A stretch of DNA of 64,000 nt from Caprimulgus europaeus (Eukaryota > Chordata > Aves > Caprimulgiformes > Caprimulgidae), in assembly GCA_907165065.1 (NCBI GenBank), contig OU015524.1:41111295-41175294 (forward strand). The letters run 5' to 3'. Made by a program: the position numbers and the translations under genes. Below, piece by piece: positions 25,312 through 43,400 of this stretch. Positions within the stretch are counted from its first letter, which is position 1. Every line of letters begins with the position of its first letter. Below the pieces are notes generated by a model. It made no database searches. It saw only the letters and a list, made by a program, of their open reading frames with translations, and was not told where the DNA came from.

Positions 25312-28300
25312 TCAAAAGAAACCCAACTATTAGTATTAATCCGCAGAAAAATGTACAAGGTATTTTGCATTACTGGCTACAAATTCAAGTAATAGTACCT
25401 TGTGGTATATATACAAATCTAAAAATTAGTACTTTTACTACATAAATTTGCTTCTACTGCATAAAACCATCACAAGTGTAAGTAACTGTGTCATCGAGTT
25501 GAATCTTAATACTAAAAGAGTCACTACCAAAATTCTCCCAGACCTCCTCCTTCATTAGGATGCACACTTTCAACTTCACACTGATGTTACTAAGTGTATG
25601 AAACAGGCTGTCATATAAAAAAAAAATAATAATAATTAAAAAAAAATCCAACTGTGACTATCCTGGAATTGCTTTAGTTTCCAAAACCACACAATGATTT
25701 CCATCTTTGATGTAAGCTAAAACTGTGAGAATTTGTATTTTATTTGAATATTTGACGTAGTAGGCGCCAATATGAGTTTTATTTAAAAAGCAAAATAACC
25801 ACGTACATATTGGGATTTTCTTTGATCACTTTTAGGAAGTATAAAAGGTCTAAAAGCTTTTTTGCTTTTAAAATAAACAAAAAATAAAAATCAAGCCATC
25901 AAAACGTCTTGCTTCAGGGGGTTAAAATTAGCCACTAAAATACTCTTTTGCACATACTTGCTATGCAAGCATAAAAGCAGCAAGTAATTCACTGAATGTT
26001 TTCCACAGGAATCTAAGCTGTTTGAAATCAACTTACTGTAAATTTTATATCATTGGTATGAGAAGCAAGTAAGGCCAGGGAAGGATCCTTATCTGTAAAA
26101 CGACGTGATTCTAGATGAATTACTTTTCAATGCAGGGCTACAACTAGTACACAGATGGAAGAGGTTAATATTTAATCTGCTCAGGTTGCTGAGTTTTGCA
26201 CTGTACCAAACACATTGAAGAAAACTTTTGTAAATTACTTGGAGGAAAGAAGAAAAGCCACATAACTAGAACTGTAATTTCAAGTTGGTTTTATGTTGCA
26301 GTTATGAAGCATATACATATTTTTTCAAGTCACACACTTCCTCTCTTAGCACCAAGGTGCTGTATCATCTACAGCTCCACTGGCAAAATTATTATTAATT
26401 GGTAGAAATAAGATTAGAAAAAGTAGAATTAAATTAGCCAGACCAAAGAATGTCAAGATCTAATTCACATCTTAAAAAGAACATGAAAGTACCTACAAGA
26501 TGTTTGCCCTGTGGCTAACTATGATTCACTTAAGTTTTCAGACATAGGTTTGTATGTTGATGTTTGAGCAGTAGCTGAAGAGAAGTAGCAAAAGCCTGAC
26601 CCAGAACTCTGCACTGGGACTGCTTAGGAAAGGAAACTTGAGAAAGTCATGGTGCTTGTAGTATAGGTCTTCTAAGGATGTAGTTGGCTGGCCAATAGTT
26701 TAATACTATTCCCCCCCCTTAAACCTTCATAACCATCAATTATGAAGGTATTTCATCCTTCTTTCCTCATAGAGTAGTTACAGTAAAGTGAAAATAAAGC
26801 CCTTTGCTCATAAACTGAAAATTTTAAGCAAGTATGTCATAACTATCATTCATAAAGTTAAAGACCTAAATTCAAGTTATATCTATTGACATAATTTGTC
26901 AGACAATAGCAAAAAATTCCTATGCAATTGTCTAACTGATGTAATATATTATTAGGAATTTAAAACTGAAGTCAAATGGACTGAAATAGGGTATGATAAT
27001 GGACAACTAATGTAATTCAGAAAAAATAATTAGGATATCCCACACTATCCTTCTAATATGCTATAATCACTCTGAATGTTTTTCAAATCGAGCATAAATC
27101 TAATTTAAACCTGGAAGCGAGACAAAGCTGGGACAAATAATATTAAATTCTTTTGCTGTAAAAAGAAGCTATTATCTATTTACTTCTTTGCAGCTACAAA
27201 ATGTTTACAAAATAAAACAGATCTTGGGTAGCAAGGTATGGATCAAGTCTTTCTAATAACTACGTTACAATGTACATCTCTAATAACAAGTATCTTGCAT
27301 TCTACCACAAAAAAAAAAAAAAAAAAAAAAAAGCTGGTACAAAATTTCAAAGAGAACAGAAACTCTTTAAGTGGTGTTGCTACAAAACCATATTTCCAGA
27401 AAAGGCAGAACAACACAAAGAAACAATTTGGTATGCTACACAACAGAAGTTCAAAACGTTCTCCTTAAAGCTATCCACTCCAACAACAGTTCCAGGACTG
27501 AATTTGGTATGGAAGATGTTGGGGAAACTTGATTCCAGTACCCACCATTATTGCTGTTGCTCAAGCTTGAAACATTTCACAATAATAGAATAACTTAAGC
27601 TTGTTGCTGTCATCAACATATAGAGGGAGTCCTTTGTTGTTGTTGCCTTTATTTTGAACAAGAAAACTATCCCAAAGCTGACCAAAAAAGTGAATGCAAA
27701 CCCATTCCAAAAGTCCAATAAGGAAATGACAATAGTCACACAAAGTGGCAACAGCTCATCTGGAGTAAGTGTGTACATTTCTTGTCACTCATACTCTGGA
27801 AAAATAAAGTAGAAATTGAACTGATGCAGGCTACTGTGTTGGCCAGGAGTAAAACAAAACAAAAGAAGAAAACAAAGCATAAAATAGCTTTGTTAGGTGG
27901 TCTTCCCCAAAACAATGCTACAACTGCATTCAGATGTGAATGTACCTAGAACCAAGGAAAGGCCCACAACTTGACCTTTCCAAAGGAAGCAGAACTACAC
28001 TCTTCTCTCTTGGAGGCCCAAAGACCAAGGATGAGCTGGAGTCTGTTCTTGGGACTTTCCTGCTTCTAATGGTGTCAGCACCCACATACTACTATATTCA
28101 GTTCAAATTGTGAAATCATTGTTTCTATCACCCATCAGCAATCTAAAGCTCAGAGAGCTACTGATTTCAGGTCTACAAATACAGCAAGGGGACCAACACT
28201 AAAGAAGGAAGAACCAAATTAATTAACTATGTTGTTGTGATGCAGGCTAGAACATGATTTCTTAGGGGGCATGATTCCCATCAATGCTATAGGACACGAT

Positions 28301-28465
28301 TTAGTGGCCTAGCAAATTCCTTCAGGCCCTGTGCTCTAAAAGGAACCTGACCTAGCAGGAAAAAGAAGCTGTTTCTTCTGAAAGTGAGCTGATGGACAGG
28401 AGAATAATTATGTACTGAGTGCCACATTTTGCCAGTGATCAAAGGGTAGAGGAAAAAAAGCAAGG

Positions 28466-28494
28466 AAAAAAAAAAAAAAAAAAAAAAAAAAAAA
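28466..28494. repeat. Poly-A run, 29 bases
   Basis: An uninterrupted run of A, the longest in the window. Similar runs of 21-27 bases occur at 6069-6090 (T), 7706-7730 (T), 27309-27332 (A), 38269-38295 (A), 41821-41841 (T) and 44432-44458 (A). I see no retroposed gene attached to any of them. Confidence 0.95.
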
Positions 28495-31122
28495 GCACTG
28501 TCCCCATGAAGAATAGGTTGTCTTTGCTGCCAAAATTCTGAGCCACAACATCATCGAAAGAGTACCAAAAAGCATGACTGTCAGCTGAATGGGTGCAGAA
28601 CACCAACAGATAAAGCGTTTTTATGTAGCAGCTACCAGTTTTGTCTGACTTTATTTAAAATGTAGGTTTTATGTCAACTTTTATGCTAAACTCTTATGCA
28701 TTTCATTCCCATTTCACTCAGTTGCATGAATACTATAGTTTTCTCCAACAGAATGGTTGTAACAATACAACACTAATTCAGAAAATATGAATATTAGCAT
28801 AAATGCCTAAAGCAATTCCCACATTTAAAAATAAAACAATAAAATAAATCAGCTGCATAGTCTGGGCCTACAGGCTACAGACAAGTGACGCCATTTAAAC
28901 ACAGAACAACAAAAGTTTGATAAATCCAATCTCTACAAGATCTAAAGCCTCAAACAATACACAGCTCCTTTTTAGTTTGGATTCTGGAACTCTACTTTAA
29001 ACTTTTTTTTTTTTTAAATAAATAAATAAAAAGGAAGGTAGAGATATTATCTGCACCCTAAAGTCTAGGACAAACTTTCTAATTGTTGAGTGGTCCTCAT
29101 TGTTAAGCAGTAAACAAACTACATGCCAAATTTATTCCTGATTGTCTAACACAACCAAAAGCAATGAAAGAGATATTTAGTGAAAGGTAATGCAAGACAC
29201 ATGTTTGAGAACCCCGAAGTGAAAATACGAAGATTCCCTTTCCCCAGAATAATATTTAGTTACTGCATGGAATTTTGCATTGATTCTTGCTCTCTGGTTC
29301 TCATTTTGACCAAATATTAAGCAAAATTATCCCAAGGCTCTCACTGGTTAAGAAAAACTACATTACTAAGAGTCACATGCAGGAAAATCCACATATAATA
29401 AAGGCCTATAGCTTGCAACTGTTGTAGAGAGGATGCAGAAACCCTGAAGTTCCAAACAAGATGTTAAGAAACAGAATCGGGGTGGAAAAGCAGTCACCTT
29501 TTCACTAGGTGTTGTGACAACAGATCTCTTCTGCAGATTCAAGTGTATTCCAAATGTAAAATTAGCAATCACAGAATTGGACCCATCATATCTTTCATGT
29601 GTATATCCTTGTCTTCTTACAGATACATCAGAGTAACACTATGCTCTTATGAGTGAGATTTTTTGTGTGTGTATCAGACTTGTGTGCCTAGGTTTTTGGT
29701 TTTTTTAAAAGGTAAATCCAGAAGTGACTTCTGACTAGTAATGGCTATTGTGAGGGTGGAAACAGGAATTTCTTCAAGAAGTGAGATTATTTTGGTACAA
29801 TAAGAGATCAAACAAATACTTGCAAAAAAGAAAAGCAAACCCCCAAAAGCAACACCCGGTTCTGGCTCTCTAACAGCATATCCATGTTGATGGCACTTGA
29901 TTTAACTGAACTCAACTTTTACCACAGAGCATCAATCATAAACTGTAATTTCGAGCACCTCTCTGTCAACCCTAATTAAACCTGGAATACCCTCTGCAAA
30001 CTAACTGGTTATTTTGCCCCACTGAAGATTCTCATAAACTATAAGGAGATACCTAAGGTTTCAAAGTTCTCTTTGTCATATACTTCTAGATGCAAGTCAT
30101 TGACATGTTATGCAAATTAGTGCAGCCAAGCAGCTGTGTCTGCCAGTTTGTTGGTGCAGTAACTTTGTGCTTGAGGGTAAAGATTAAACATAATATTTAC
30201 TTCTCCATTTTGTCTACTACCCTACTGCACTTCATAAATAAACCTTTTAACAATATGGATGAGAAACAGTTCATGCCTTTCCATGCTTTTTTTTCTCTAT
30301 AGTAGTATTGTATGAAATGAATATGAATTTGTATGAAATTTGTATGAAATGAATTATTACTGTAGAAGTAATCTTTTACTAAAGGATTGCTGATGTAAGA
30401 TGAAAACATAATTGGAATGCTTAGATTCAGATATAAAGTAGTAAGTTAGACAAGCACTGTGTTCCTCAAAATCAGGCTGCACAACAGTAAAATGTCCCAT
30501 AATAAAAAATAACAAAAATATTCTAACTTTAAGGACTGGAGTAAGAGGTAGAGATAAATAGCAATGTTTAATTTCTTTAGTTTAAAAATAGGTCATAAAG
30601 ATTTTATTTTTCCATACATAAAGCCCCTCTTTGACGGTTAGCTCATTGTTATATATCACAATTATAGTTATTTCTCCTTTCATCAGCTAAAGGACCAGGG
30701 TACCTAAAGTTTAGTTTCTATATGTTTAGATTTTATGTTTTTAACTGTCAAAACGTCTCTGCAAATTAGTAATGCAAATGCATGTTCAGTTGCTATAACA
30801 GAAACTCTAAAAAAAACCCCCAAAACCCTAAAAAGCTGAAGTTTCCTTAGAAACTGTATAAAAGCCATAATTTTAATGCATGGTCTGCAATGTACTCAGC
30901 AGGTGGTTTTGCAGGTGATCAGCCCAACTGCTATGAACAATCTTGTTGCTGTGTGCTCAAGTTAGGCATGCAATTATGCACATTTTTTGCAAACTCTTGC
31001 AAAACCTAAATGGTCAAATAAATTTTAAATTAACAGTCAATTATTTTATAAAAACTTATCATATCTCAAATTGGGGAGACAGACATGGAAGAAGCAGGAG
31101 GGCCACAAGAAAAGGCAAAGAA

Positions 31123-31258
31123 TTAAAAAACCCAACAAAACCAAAACAAAACCAAAAACCAACCAAACAAAAACCACAAAACCAAAAGCTCCCAAAGAAA
31201 AGTAAGAACCCCCTATGAGGTCTAGTAGGAGATATCAACAACAAACAAACAAAAAACA
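31123..31258. repeat. A/C-rich simple sequence
   Basis: Irregular runs of AACCAAAACAAAACC and AAACAAACAAACAAA. Open frames on both strands across it are low-complexity artefacts. Confidence 0.9.
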
Positions 31259-33988
31259 TACCTTATAAAAGCTTTATTGTTCCCACTTTTAAAGGGGAAC
31301 ATACAGCTACAAAAAGGTATTACATTATTGACTGTACCTACTCCAAACAAATACAACAACTTTTTTGTTCTTGCTGTTTGTATTCATGTCCGCACTAAGT
31401 AACAAAATATAGCCATAAAGAAAAATCTGCCAAATCAATACTTCTCTACAAATAAATAATTAAAAATACGCCTTAATCATAAAACTGTGATTTTCATGCT
31501 GATAATAAAAATCCATTTAACTTGTAAGTCAGAGTCTGATAGTAAGACAGACAAGTACATTCACACTTAAGTTAGCAATTTTTTTACTAAATTATCATGA
31601 CCATTGTAATAAACCATATGCACATTTATTTCTGAAACAATTTGAATTTCCTTGATCAGATTTAAAAACTACTGCAATAAAAGGTGCTGTTTCTTGCCTC
31701 CTTAGCAAAATCAATGTGGACAGAGATAGGAGAAGAAATGCATATTGCTATCTCTATATTTTCTTCTGCCCTTGATGCCATACAATACTACAATGTCCAC
31801 TGCACTGAGAGAGTCAGAAGCTCCATGGAGAGATGGAGAAGCAGGTATCAGAAAGGTGTAGAACTACTGGCTATGGAGATGCGAGATCATCAGACTCCCT
31901 GGAAAGATGACTGTAATTAAGATGCCTCTACTCAACAGTGTCAAGTACAGTAAGAATTGTACACAGCCCAAGGTTGGCAGCTAACTTTCTGCTGGGATTA
32001 AAGATCTGGGTTATGCTTTTTGTACGTGGAGCTTTCAGTCTCACAGAACAGCTCCAGCTCACTCACTCCTACCCAAAGCTGTTTGTTATTTTTAGCAAAC
32101 TTGCAGCAAGACCTTTCCCTGCAGAGGTCTTCTAGAGCATAGAGAAACATGAGGTCATTGTCAGACACTCTACATGGCTCCTCTGGTTAAGAATCAAACA
32201 TAACCCTTCTCACCCATACAGAATCCATAAACAGAAGCAACATCTAAAACAGGCTGTTACATCAGCAGAACCTTTCAGTGCTAGTGAGGATACATGAACA
32301 AAACAGAAAAACCCATAGAGCAATTCGGTCACAAGATGAGTTTGCAAGATTGTCAGATGCCAAACTCATGGTTTTGGTTTTAAACTTGCAAATATGTGAT
32401 CTGAAGAAAAAAAAAGCAGGAGGGAAATAAGAATGAGAAATGCATGTGGTTAATAGAGGTCATCAACCTGGGAAGCCTGAACAGGTAGAGATATTTGATA
32501 TATAGATGCAGTCAGGCAAAACCGTGTTTGCAAAAAAGAGAATTTTGTAGATACAGTTGCAAAACAAATAATATAATAACAAAAACATTCAATAAGCCAT
32601 ATAAAGAGAAGAATGAGAGGTAAAAACAGAGATCACATTCATACAGCAACTCTTAAAAAATAAATGAGATATTTATTTTCATAAATAACTTAATTACATT
32701 ATTATTTGCTTGTATAAATAAGAACAACGCATTAGTTAATTCCTCAAAAATTCCTGTCTGTGGGGGCAGCAGAACCACAACTGTATCTCTGGAGAGTACA
32801 TAAAATCACAGCAAACAGTTGTGCATTGACACAGGTAATAGTTCAATAAGCATGGATACAGAAAGTTCCTTAAGACGGTGCCTCCACCGTTTGCAGAGGG
32901 AATAAACCCTCCTTTTCAGAAAATTATTTTTCCCTTTATGTCATTCTTTGTGAATGAATAAACTTTTATCTGTTAACTCAATATGGCATTTACTTTATTT
33001 ACCAATTTATACTTATTTTATGTGGCACTTTATTTCTAGGGGTATTCTATTACCACAGCTTCTTTATGTTCAACTTAAAAATTCAAAAATGCTGAAATAA
33101 TTAACTAAATAATTGTATTGATACATCTTGTTTGAATCTAAGGATTTTGAAACAGAATTAAATTTTAGTAACCTATTATTTATTTCTGGGGCTGGAGAGG
33201 GAGATTAAAATCTTAATGTCAGTAAATAGTGGACTTTCCATACGAGAATATCTTTAACATTTTTATTTCGTTTATATGATAGATTATAAACACATGGTCT
33301 GCTCTTGAAAAGTTAATTGTAGTTACATGTATATTATTTTCCAAAAATACAGTTAGAGGATTATCAGTAAGGCTTCTAAGATAACTGTTCAAAAGTTAGA
33401 AAGTAATCTATGTGAGCCAGCCCAGCCCCTTCTGTATACTTATTATGATATCAAGATTTTCTGACCGTGTACCATTTTTCCACGGAGCCCACTCAGTGCA
33501 CACTGGCCAATGTTTGCCATATAGGTACATGTTTAATATTGCATTTTGCTTTGTTCTTAAGTATGTGGCCTTAATCATGGGACTATCCTTTTTCTTCCTG
33601 CTTCACTAATTACATGCTTTTTTAAGTGCTACAACAACTGATAAAGGAATTTTTTTACTCAGGTAACATTTTCACTTCCTAAGTAATCGTCATGAACTGT
33701 GTCACTCCACACAATCCACACTTGCCATGGAAAGGGTCCCATGAAAAATACTATCCAGTCATGTAACAAACAATAGTATCATAACTACACGGCATGGCTG
33801 AACAAGACACTCCAAGAGTGAGCCTTCACCCTTTGCTGGGTCCTACACTATAGGTTTGATAAGATTCACTATTTGCTGAAAAGAACACCCAGGTCAAGAA
33901 TACTCCAGGCCGCAAGGCTCACAAGTTTCTGACAAAAGTTACTTTAGACAGAATAAGAATTGACACAGTCAGACATGACGCAAACCAG

Positions 33989-34153
33989 GTTTTTTGGGTT
34001 TCTTTGGTTTGTTTGTTTTTTTTTGGTTTTGTTTTTGTTTTTTTTTTTTACACTGGCAAAATGAAGGAGACACCCAATGTGAGTGAAAAAAAAAAAAAAC
34101 CCAACCCAACAAAAAACAACAAACCAAAACAACAAAAACCCAACCCAACAAAA
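33989..34153. repeat. T/G-rich arm followed by A/C-rich arm
   Basis: A T/G-rich stretch (33989-34049, GGTTTTTTGGGTTTCTTTGG and similar) is followed after about 36 bases by an A/C-rich stretch (34086-34153, AACCCAACCCAACAAAAAAC and similar). The two are roughly complementary. Confidence 0.8.
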
Positions 34154-34493
34154 CTTGCAGCCCAAAGAGCTAAATTTTGGCAGTTAGAACAACAGGGACT
34201 TATAATGAAAGTCAGACCACTTTAATAGGTACCAATGGCAGCCCCACCTATAATATAGCCCATAAAGGACTTTCTTTGAAGATTTAGTAGACATTCTCAT
34301 TGAGTGAGCCTGCACACATTTACAGCAGCTGAGAATTTGACATATACGCATTAACAACGCAAAATAAATCACAGGTTTTGCCATAGCAAAAAAATCAGCT
34401 GCATTCACAAATAAATATTAACACTTCATTTTTTCTCTTTAAAGTTCTAGAATGGATTTTGATGTGGCCTTCATTTAGTTCTAGATATAATAT

Positions 34494-34554
34494 AATTTTT
34501 TTAATACATCATTGATTTATAATATCAATTTTTTTAATACATCATTGATTTATA
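34494..34554. repeat. 28-base direct repeat, two copies
   Basis: Identical AT-rich 28-base units at 34494-34521 and 34527-34554, separated by five bases (period 33). Confidence 0.95.
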
Positions 34555-37460
34555 TTTTATTAAGATATTGGTAGATGATAATGCCAACAAAAAAAACGAG
34601 AACCAATACTTAAGTAGCATGAAATTAAGTCAATTGTTAACTCAAAAAGACCTAAAGTAACCCACAACAATATAGATAATTTTACCACTTTAAAAGGGGT
34701 CACCATTTAGAAATAATTTTGTCATTCATAACTATATATATACACAAACATATGCATATACTCTATGGCATATAGCATAAATGGCCCTGTGTGCAGCACA
34801 GCAGCATACTCCAAAATAATTAACCTTTCACCCACTAAAACATCCCCAAACTATCAAATCTTTCTTCAGATTAACTAGAATTTCCACTCCTGCCATGTGG
34901 CCTCCTCTGTAAATACATTTTTATTTTAGCTTACAATAAAAACATTGTTTTATTAAAATCAGATGTTTACATAGAGTACCAAATATTTTAAGCATTTGAA
35001 AGTTATCTGAGCATTTTTTCCTGACTGCTATTTCCAGTGCAGTTAGTATTTTACATCCAATCCATCTAAGCAATACATCCACTCAGCACATTTGCATGTC
35101 CATACAAAGAGGAAAACCAATTGCCAGACTAGAGCGTTTCTGGAAAGCAGCAGAGCAAGTTTGCAGGTCCACATTCTGTTCTGTACAATGCTCCTCTATA
35201 GCTCAACAGGTGACAGAACACATCTGCTTTGCATAACACATCCCTCTAAAAAAATCACTGTAGAAACACCATTTGTAAGATCTTTACAACACCCGTAACT
35301 ATCATAGAAGCCATGTAAGTCAGTAACCACTTAAACAGCACTTGGTGCTTCCTATAAAAACATACTTGTGAAATTACAGCCATGCATTCCCCAAATAACC
35401 ATTTCTCCTGCTAAACATGGATGGACTTCATTATCCAAGTGTTTACTGCTTTATAAATGAAGAGAATTCTAAAAATGAAGGCCTGCATTCTAAACTGCTG
35501 AGAGGGCGTACATAGAATACATTTGTGAAGCTGTTCTACTTCAGTTGTCTCATGGCAACATTGTGAAAAGCCCAAACTGGATTTGCACACATGAACATTT
35601 GATATCTGCAGTAAATTGTAGCTCTAATTGTAGTTATAATTAAAGCCTATGATTATCTGTTTGTTGATCTTTTTTCCCCAGATACTACAGTTCAACAAAT
35701 CGGAGAGCAGTACATTCATTCGATCACCAGCAGAAGAGAAACACATGGGGCATTCTCTTCTGTCAATTTAGGTGGCCCACAGGAATGTTCGTTCTAGATG
35801 ACAGCACCTATTTACATTGTCTTAAACTTCTGTGTGGAAGTTTCTGTCATAAACAACTTACTATTTTCAAACTAGTTAAGAATAATCAGTCTTTTTCATA
35901 GTTTTATCTATATTTTATTTATTTATTGACAATGTATCTAAATTTTTGGCATTGCAAGAAAAAGAAATACTCTTTGTATTAAAATCCACATCTAATGTTT
36001 ATTCATAATTGCTGTCTGTCTTTAACCACTGTTTACATTACAGAATTAAACAGCTGTCATTTCTACTCTGTTTAGAGATTTCAATCACCAAACCTTATGG
36101 AATGTAAGTGGACCAACAGTGCATAGGTAAAGCATCAGGTATACCTCTGCACTTGTTTTTTTACTTAAAGGGCTATCATTAATTTAGTTAGGAATAGCCA
36201 TTTAAAGGAGCTTTTTGTAGAAGGAGGAAAGAAGAGCAAAGGTCTTGCAGTATGGAGATTTATTGCAGGATAGTAAGGTGGCAGCAGCACCATTACCTTT
36301 CCTCACATCCCAGTTAGTACAGCCTAGTGCAGCACACAGGTACGTGATGAACAGCCACACAAGTGTGGCTGAACTATCCTTCCCACTCATCCAACACCTT
36401 GGGATAATCATCCTAACTTCACTACCAGTTCCGTTACCTGCAGCAGGTTCTCAGCACAGCAAAGAGCGCCTGCACCTTTATATTGCCAACCAAAGTGTGC
36501 CTGTGGGGGATAGACCTCCAGGACTAGTAGGTGGAGAAGTCATGTTCAAACATAAACCCTACTGCATGGTTATTCTGAAGAGTCTGACTGTACATCCCAT
36601 GTGGGGAAAAATATTATATAAAGTTAACCTGTATGTTAAAAGATGATGAAAAGAACAGCCTATTCCTGAATTGGGTACAGGAATGTGAAAATGAGATTAA
36701 ACAATAACCTTTACTGCTGTTTAGGATTCTACATAAGAACATTCTCCTCTATAGACTGAAAGTTCAATTGCAAATTAATTATCATACCAACACAATTCCA
36801 TTTCACACAGATACCAAGAAGATTACAGCTCTCTAGTCGTGTAAATATTCAGACTCAATTCTTTTACCCCAGGGTTTCAACTCCTACATTTGAAATATGC
36901 TTCCTATTTTATTTTATTGCACATCATTCCATTTCAAGAAACCAGTTTGATTAATGTTGGATTTTCCCAACTGTGCTTGTCATTTATTGTATACATAAAC
37001 TTCATATTCACTATATATATAAACATAACACAAACTTAGAACTGTTATGATTGTTATAACATTAGGACTTAGATTCCTAAACATAATTTTTCTCTGAAGT
37101 CATGATAATTCATATGCAACTCATTATTTAATTTATAAAATTAATCAGAATAATTTATATACCACTCATTGCACATGTGCAGTCAATTTCATTTTCATCA
37201 TATATGCACCTAATTATCTCAGTTTTATTTTTATTAATTTTTAAGTGGATAAAGCAAAGATTTATTTTTTTTAGAAACTACATACTTGAAAAGTAATTTA
37301 TAAAAAAAGAAAAATTCAGTCTTTAACACATATAGTTTTGAGACCTATCTTACATTCTCTCCTATTTCTGCATAGTGTATATATAGAGTAACAATTTCAC
37401 ATCAGGCAAAATTAATCTCAGCTGCATGCAAAAATCTGTCTTTATGTAAAAACCAGCCTA

Positions 37461-40496
<3,036 letters not shown>

Positions 40497-43400
40497 TTAG
40501 CACAAAACAGAGAACATTCATCACCATACTAAAAGAAAAAAAAAATTTTTGTATTCCAGGTGTTCAGAAATAAGCCAGTTATGATAAGCCTTTAAAAACA
40601 GAGGTATCATTTTGGTTATCTGCATCTTACAATGGAAGAAGATATCTTAAGAAAGTGACTTGCTTCAGCATGAAACTACCTTCATCAGTATGAGTGTGTT
40701 TTAGACTGTGATTATATTTGGCAAATTTTAGATTGAGATTATATTTGGCAAAACCAAAAATCATCAGCAACTCCTCCCTCCTCCCACATACCATGACCAA
40801 GAAAAAGACCAACCACTGAGCACAAGTATCACAAGCATTTGTGTACACATGGATATGCAGATGGCATTGGGAAGGGCACGACATTACTTTAATTATGTTA
40901 ACTGAAAATATGCTAAGTGTTTCTTCAAAGGGATGTGCTCTGCGTAACAGATTTAACAAACTATTGACTGCTGGATTTCAATATACACCTTAATGATACA
41001 ATACAGATTAAGAATGCAGAACATAACAAATATGTACTTTTTGAAAACAGCTAATCTCGGAAAAGAATAATTATGCTTTTCTCCAGCCAGCATGCTTGAG
41101 AAGGAAAAGTAAGAAAAAAACTAAGGGAAAACTTTCCTCCCACCCAAAATCTGAAACTCTTCTGCCAAGTGACAGACTGAGGGTAACGTTAGAAAAGCTT
41201 CCTGAATTGTTTATTCTGTATTTGACATTTTCCACATTTTTTATACCTTTCTGTGAAGCATCTGATACTGCCTGCTGTAGATTGACTAGAAGAAACATTA
41301 ATTTTAAATGGCACAGTAATTCCTATGTTTTTAAGTAAATACCAGTAACAAATGGTACTAAATTTAATGGGTATGTGCTTTTATCAAAAGGTACCAAAAG
41401 AAGCAGCCTAGTCCAAAAATAGCTGTTTGTGCTTATGCAGGAAAGTTGAACAAGAAATAGAACAGACGTGACTTTACAACACAAAATTTTTTAATAAAGA
41501 GCTTATTATTTTCTAGTTGCATGCATTTACTTTTTAGTACTTTCTTTTTTCTTTAAAAGTTTGTCATGCAAGAGGTTTCCCAAGAGGCTAAAGTAGAACA
41601 GATATTAAGTGCCTTTTTGTTCCCTTTTATAAAATCATAAGCTTTGTGGATGAAACTGTAGGCTTACTTCATAGGAAATCTTTCAAATATTCAGAGTTTA
41701 CAGGTCTAGTAATGAAGCCTACAAACAAACATACAGTACCTGATATACTAACTGCCTTGATTTGTTTCAGGAAGATGATGTTTTTCATCTCATACTTTGT
41801 CACATGAAATATTTAAAAGGTTTTTTTTTTTTTTTTTTTTTCCTGGAAAATGAAGTTGTAACTTCCAGCTGGGACTATTAACAATATATATGTTCATTAA
41901 TACTTAAAAAAAAGTTTCTGCACAGAATTGGTTTTCAAACATAAAATTTCAATTTTGTGTTTATCTTAGAGTTTCCCAGCTGTCCTAGAGGAATCCCAGA
42001 AGTAAAACAGTAACTACTATATTTAAAACAAATATTGTTTGATTTTGAATCACTTTTATCAAAACTTACAATCCCCTACATTGTCTGAAGTTTCTGGAAC
42101 AGCAGTTTGAACCGTAAGTTGTGGATTATAACTAGGTCTCCATACCAAACTTTAAAGAGAAATGTAAAACAGAGAAAGGAACATCAAAAAAGTTTTTAAA
42201 TGAATAGTGAAGGAATGAACACAACAGACATATCAACAAACAGTATTATAACAAGGAAAAAAGGCTGAAAAATACATTTCCATTACAGACTACTCATGGT
42301 GTTTCAATCCACTCAGCTTCCTTTAATAACACAATACTTTGTAACAGCAACAGTTTTGTTGAAGAACTTTGTTATAAAGGAGAAAGATAACATTCTATTA
42401 CTCCTTTGTTTCTTCTGCTCTTATACCCCTACTAGTCACCTGTAAATACAATGAGGCCTATCAATTCTTCAAAAGGCAACCTTATCAAAGGATATGAGTT
42501 CCTAGGATTATTAAGGCCACACACTAGTTTCAGTTATTTGAGAACAAATCCAGTTTCCCTACATTGTAATTATCCTAAGATTCCATTTTAAACTGTAAGA
42601 ACACTCCACCAAGGGTTTTGTAACAGATAGAGCTTTCCAATCCTATCTGGATTAGAAAATTCATTCCTGCCACAAACAGAACGAAGCCAACAAGATTAGA
42701 CACAATATTAAATGGTTCTGAAGAGATTTGCCTTAATGATGTCTAATCTCAGAACTGTTCACTGTTTTAAAAACTCATTTACTCAGGAGATTGGATTCAA
42801 CTTTTCACAAGAAAAAGAGACAATCCCTGAATCTTGAAATTCTACCTGTACTACAGCAAAAGCCTAGAATTTACTGTTTTACAAGAGAATTTACCCTGTA
42901 GACCATGAAGTTTCTTTCAAGAGAAGTTGGGGTTTTTTTTAAAGTTTAAAAGGTGAGAAGATTAAGCAATTCCGAAAAGAAACAAAAATATATTGAGGAA
43001 TTAAAATTACTTTTGACCTGAAAAACAGTTTTTCTGCTGTTCTTGAGACATGGCAAACAAACAACCTGGTGATTTGCTATTGTGTTGTTATCTAAGAATT
43101 ACCTATATATCCACGTTTTCAAAGAAACAGAATATTATGGACAAACAAGACTTTGCTGTGAATGCAGAGATATTTATCCAGAGGAAGTTACATAATTTAA
43201 ATTTATTGGGTTTTAAAAAACAAAACAAAGCCCCAGTATTTATATGCTTCAGTAAATATTTTAGATAAACAGTGATATTTTTCATTTGTACTTTTAAGAT
43301 GCCCCCATATTAGCTTAACTAGATTTCTGCTTTGCCCCTAGCAAGAAGTTGAAAGTTTTCCTCTAGACAAGAAAGGGCTTTATCAGACATAAGCTGCAGC

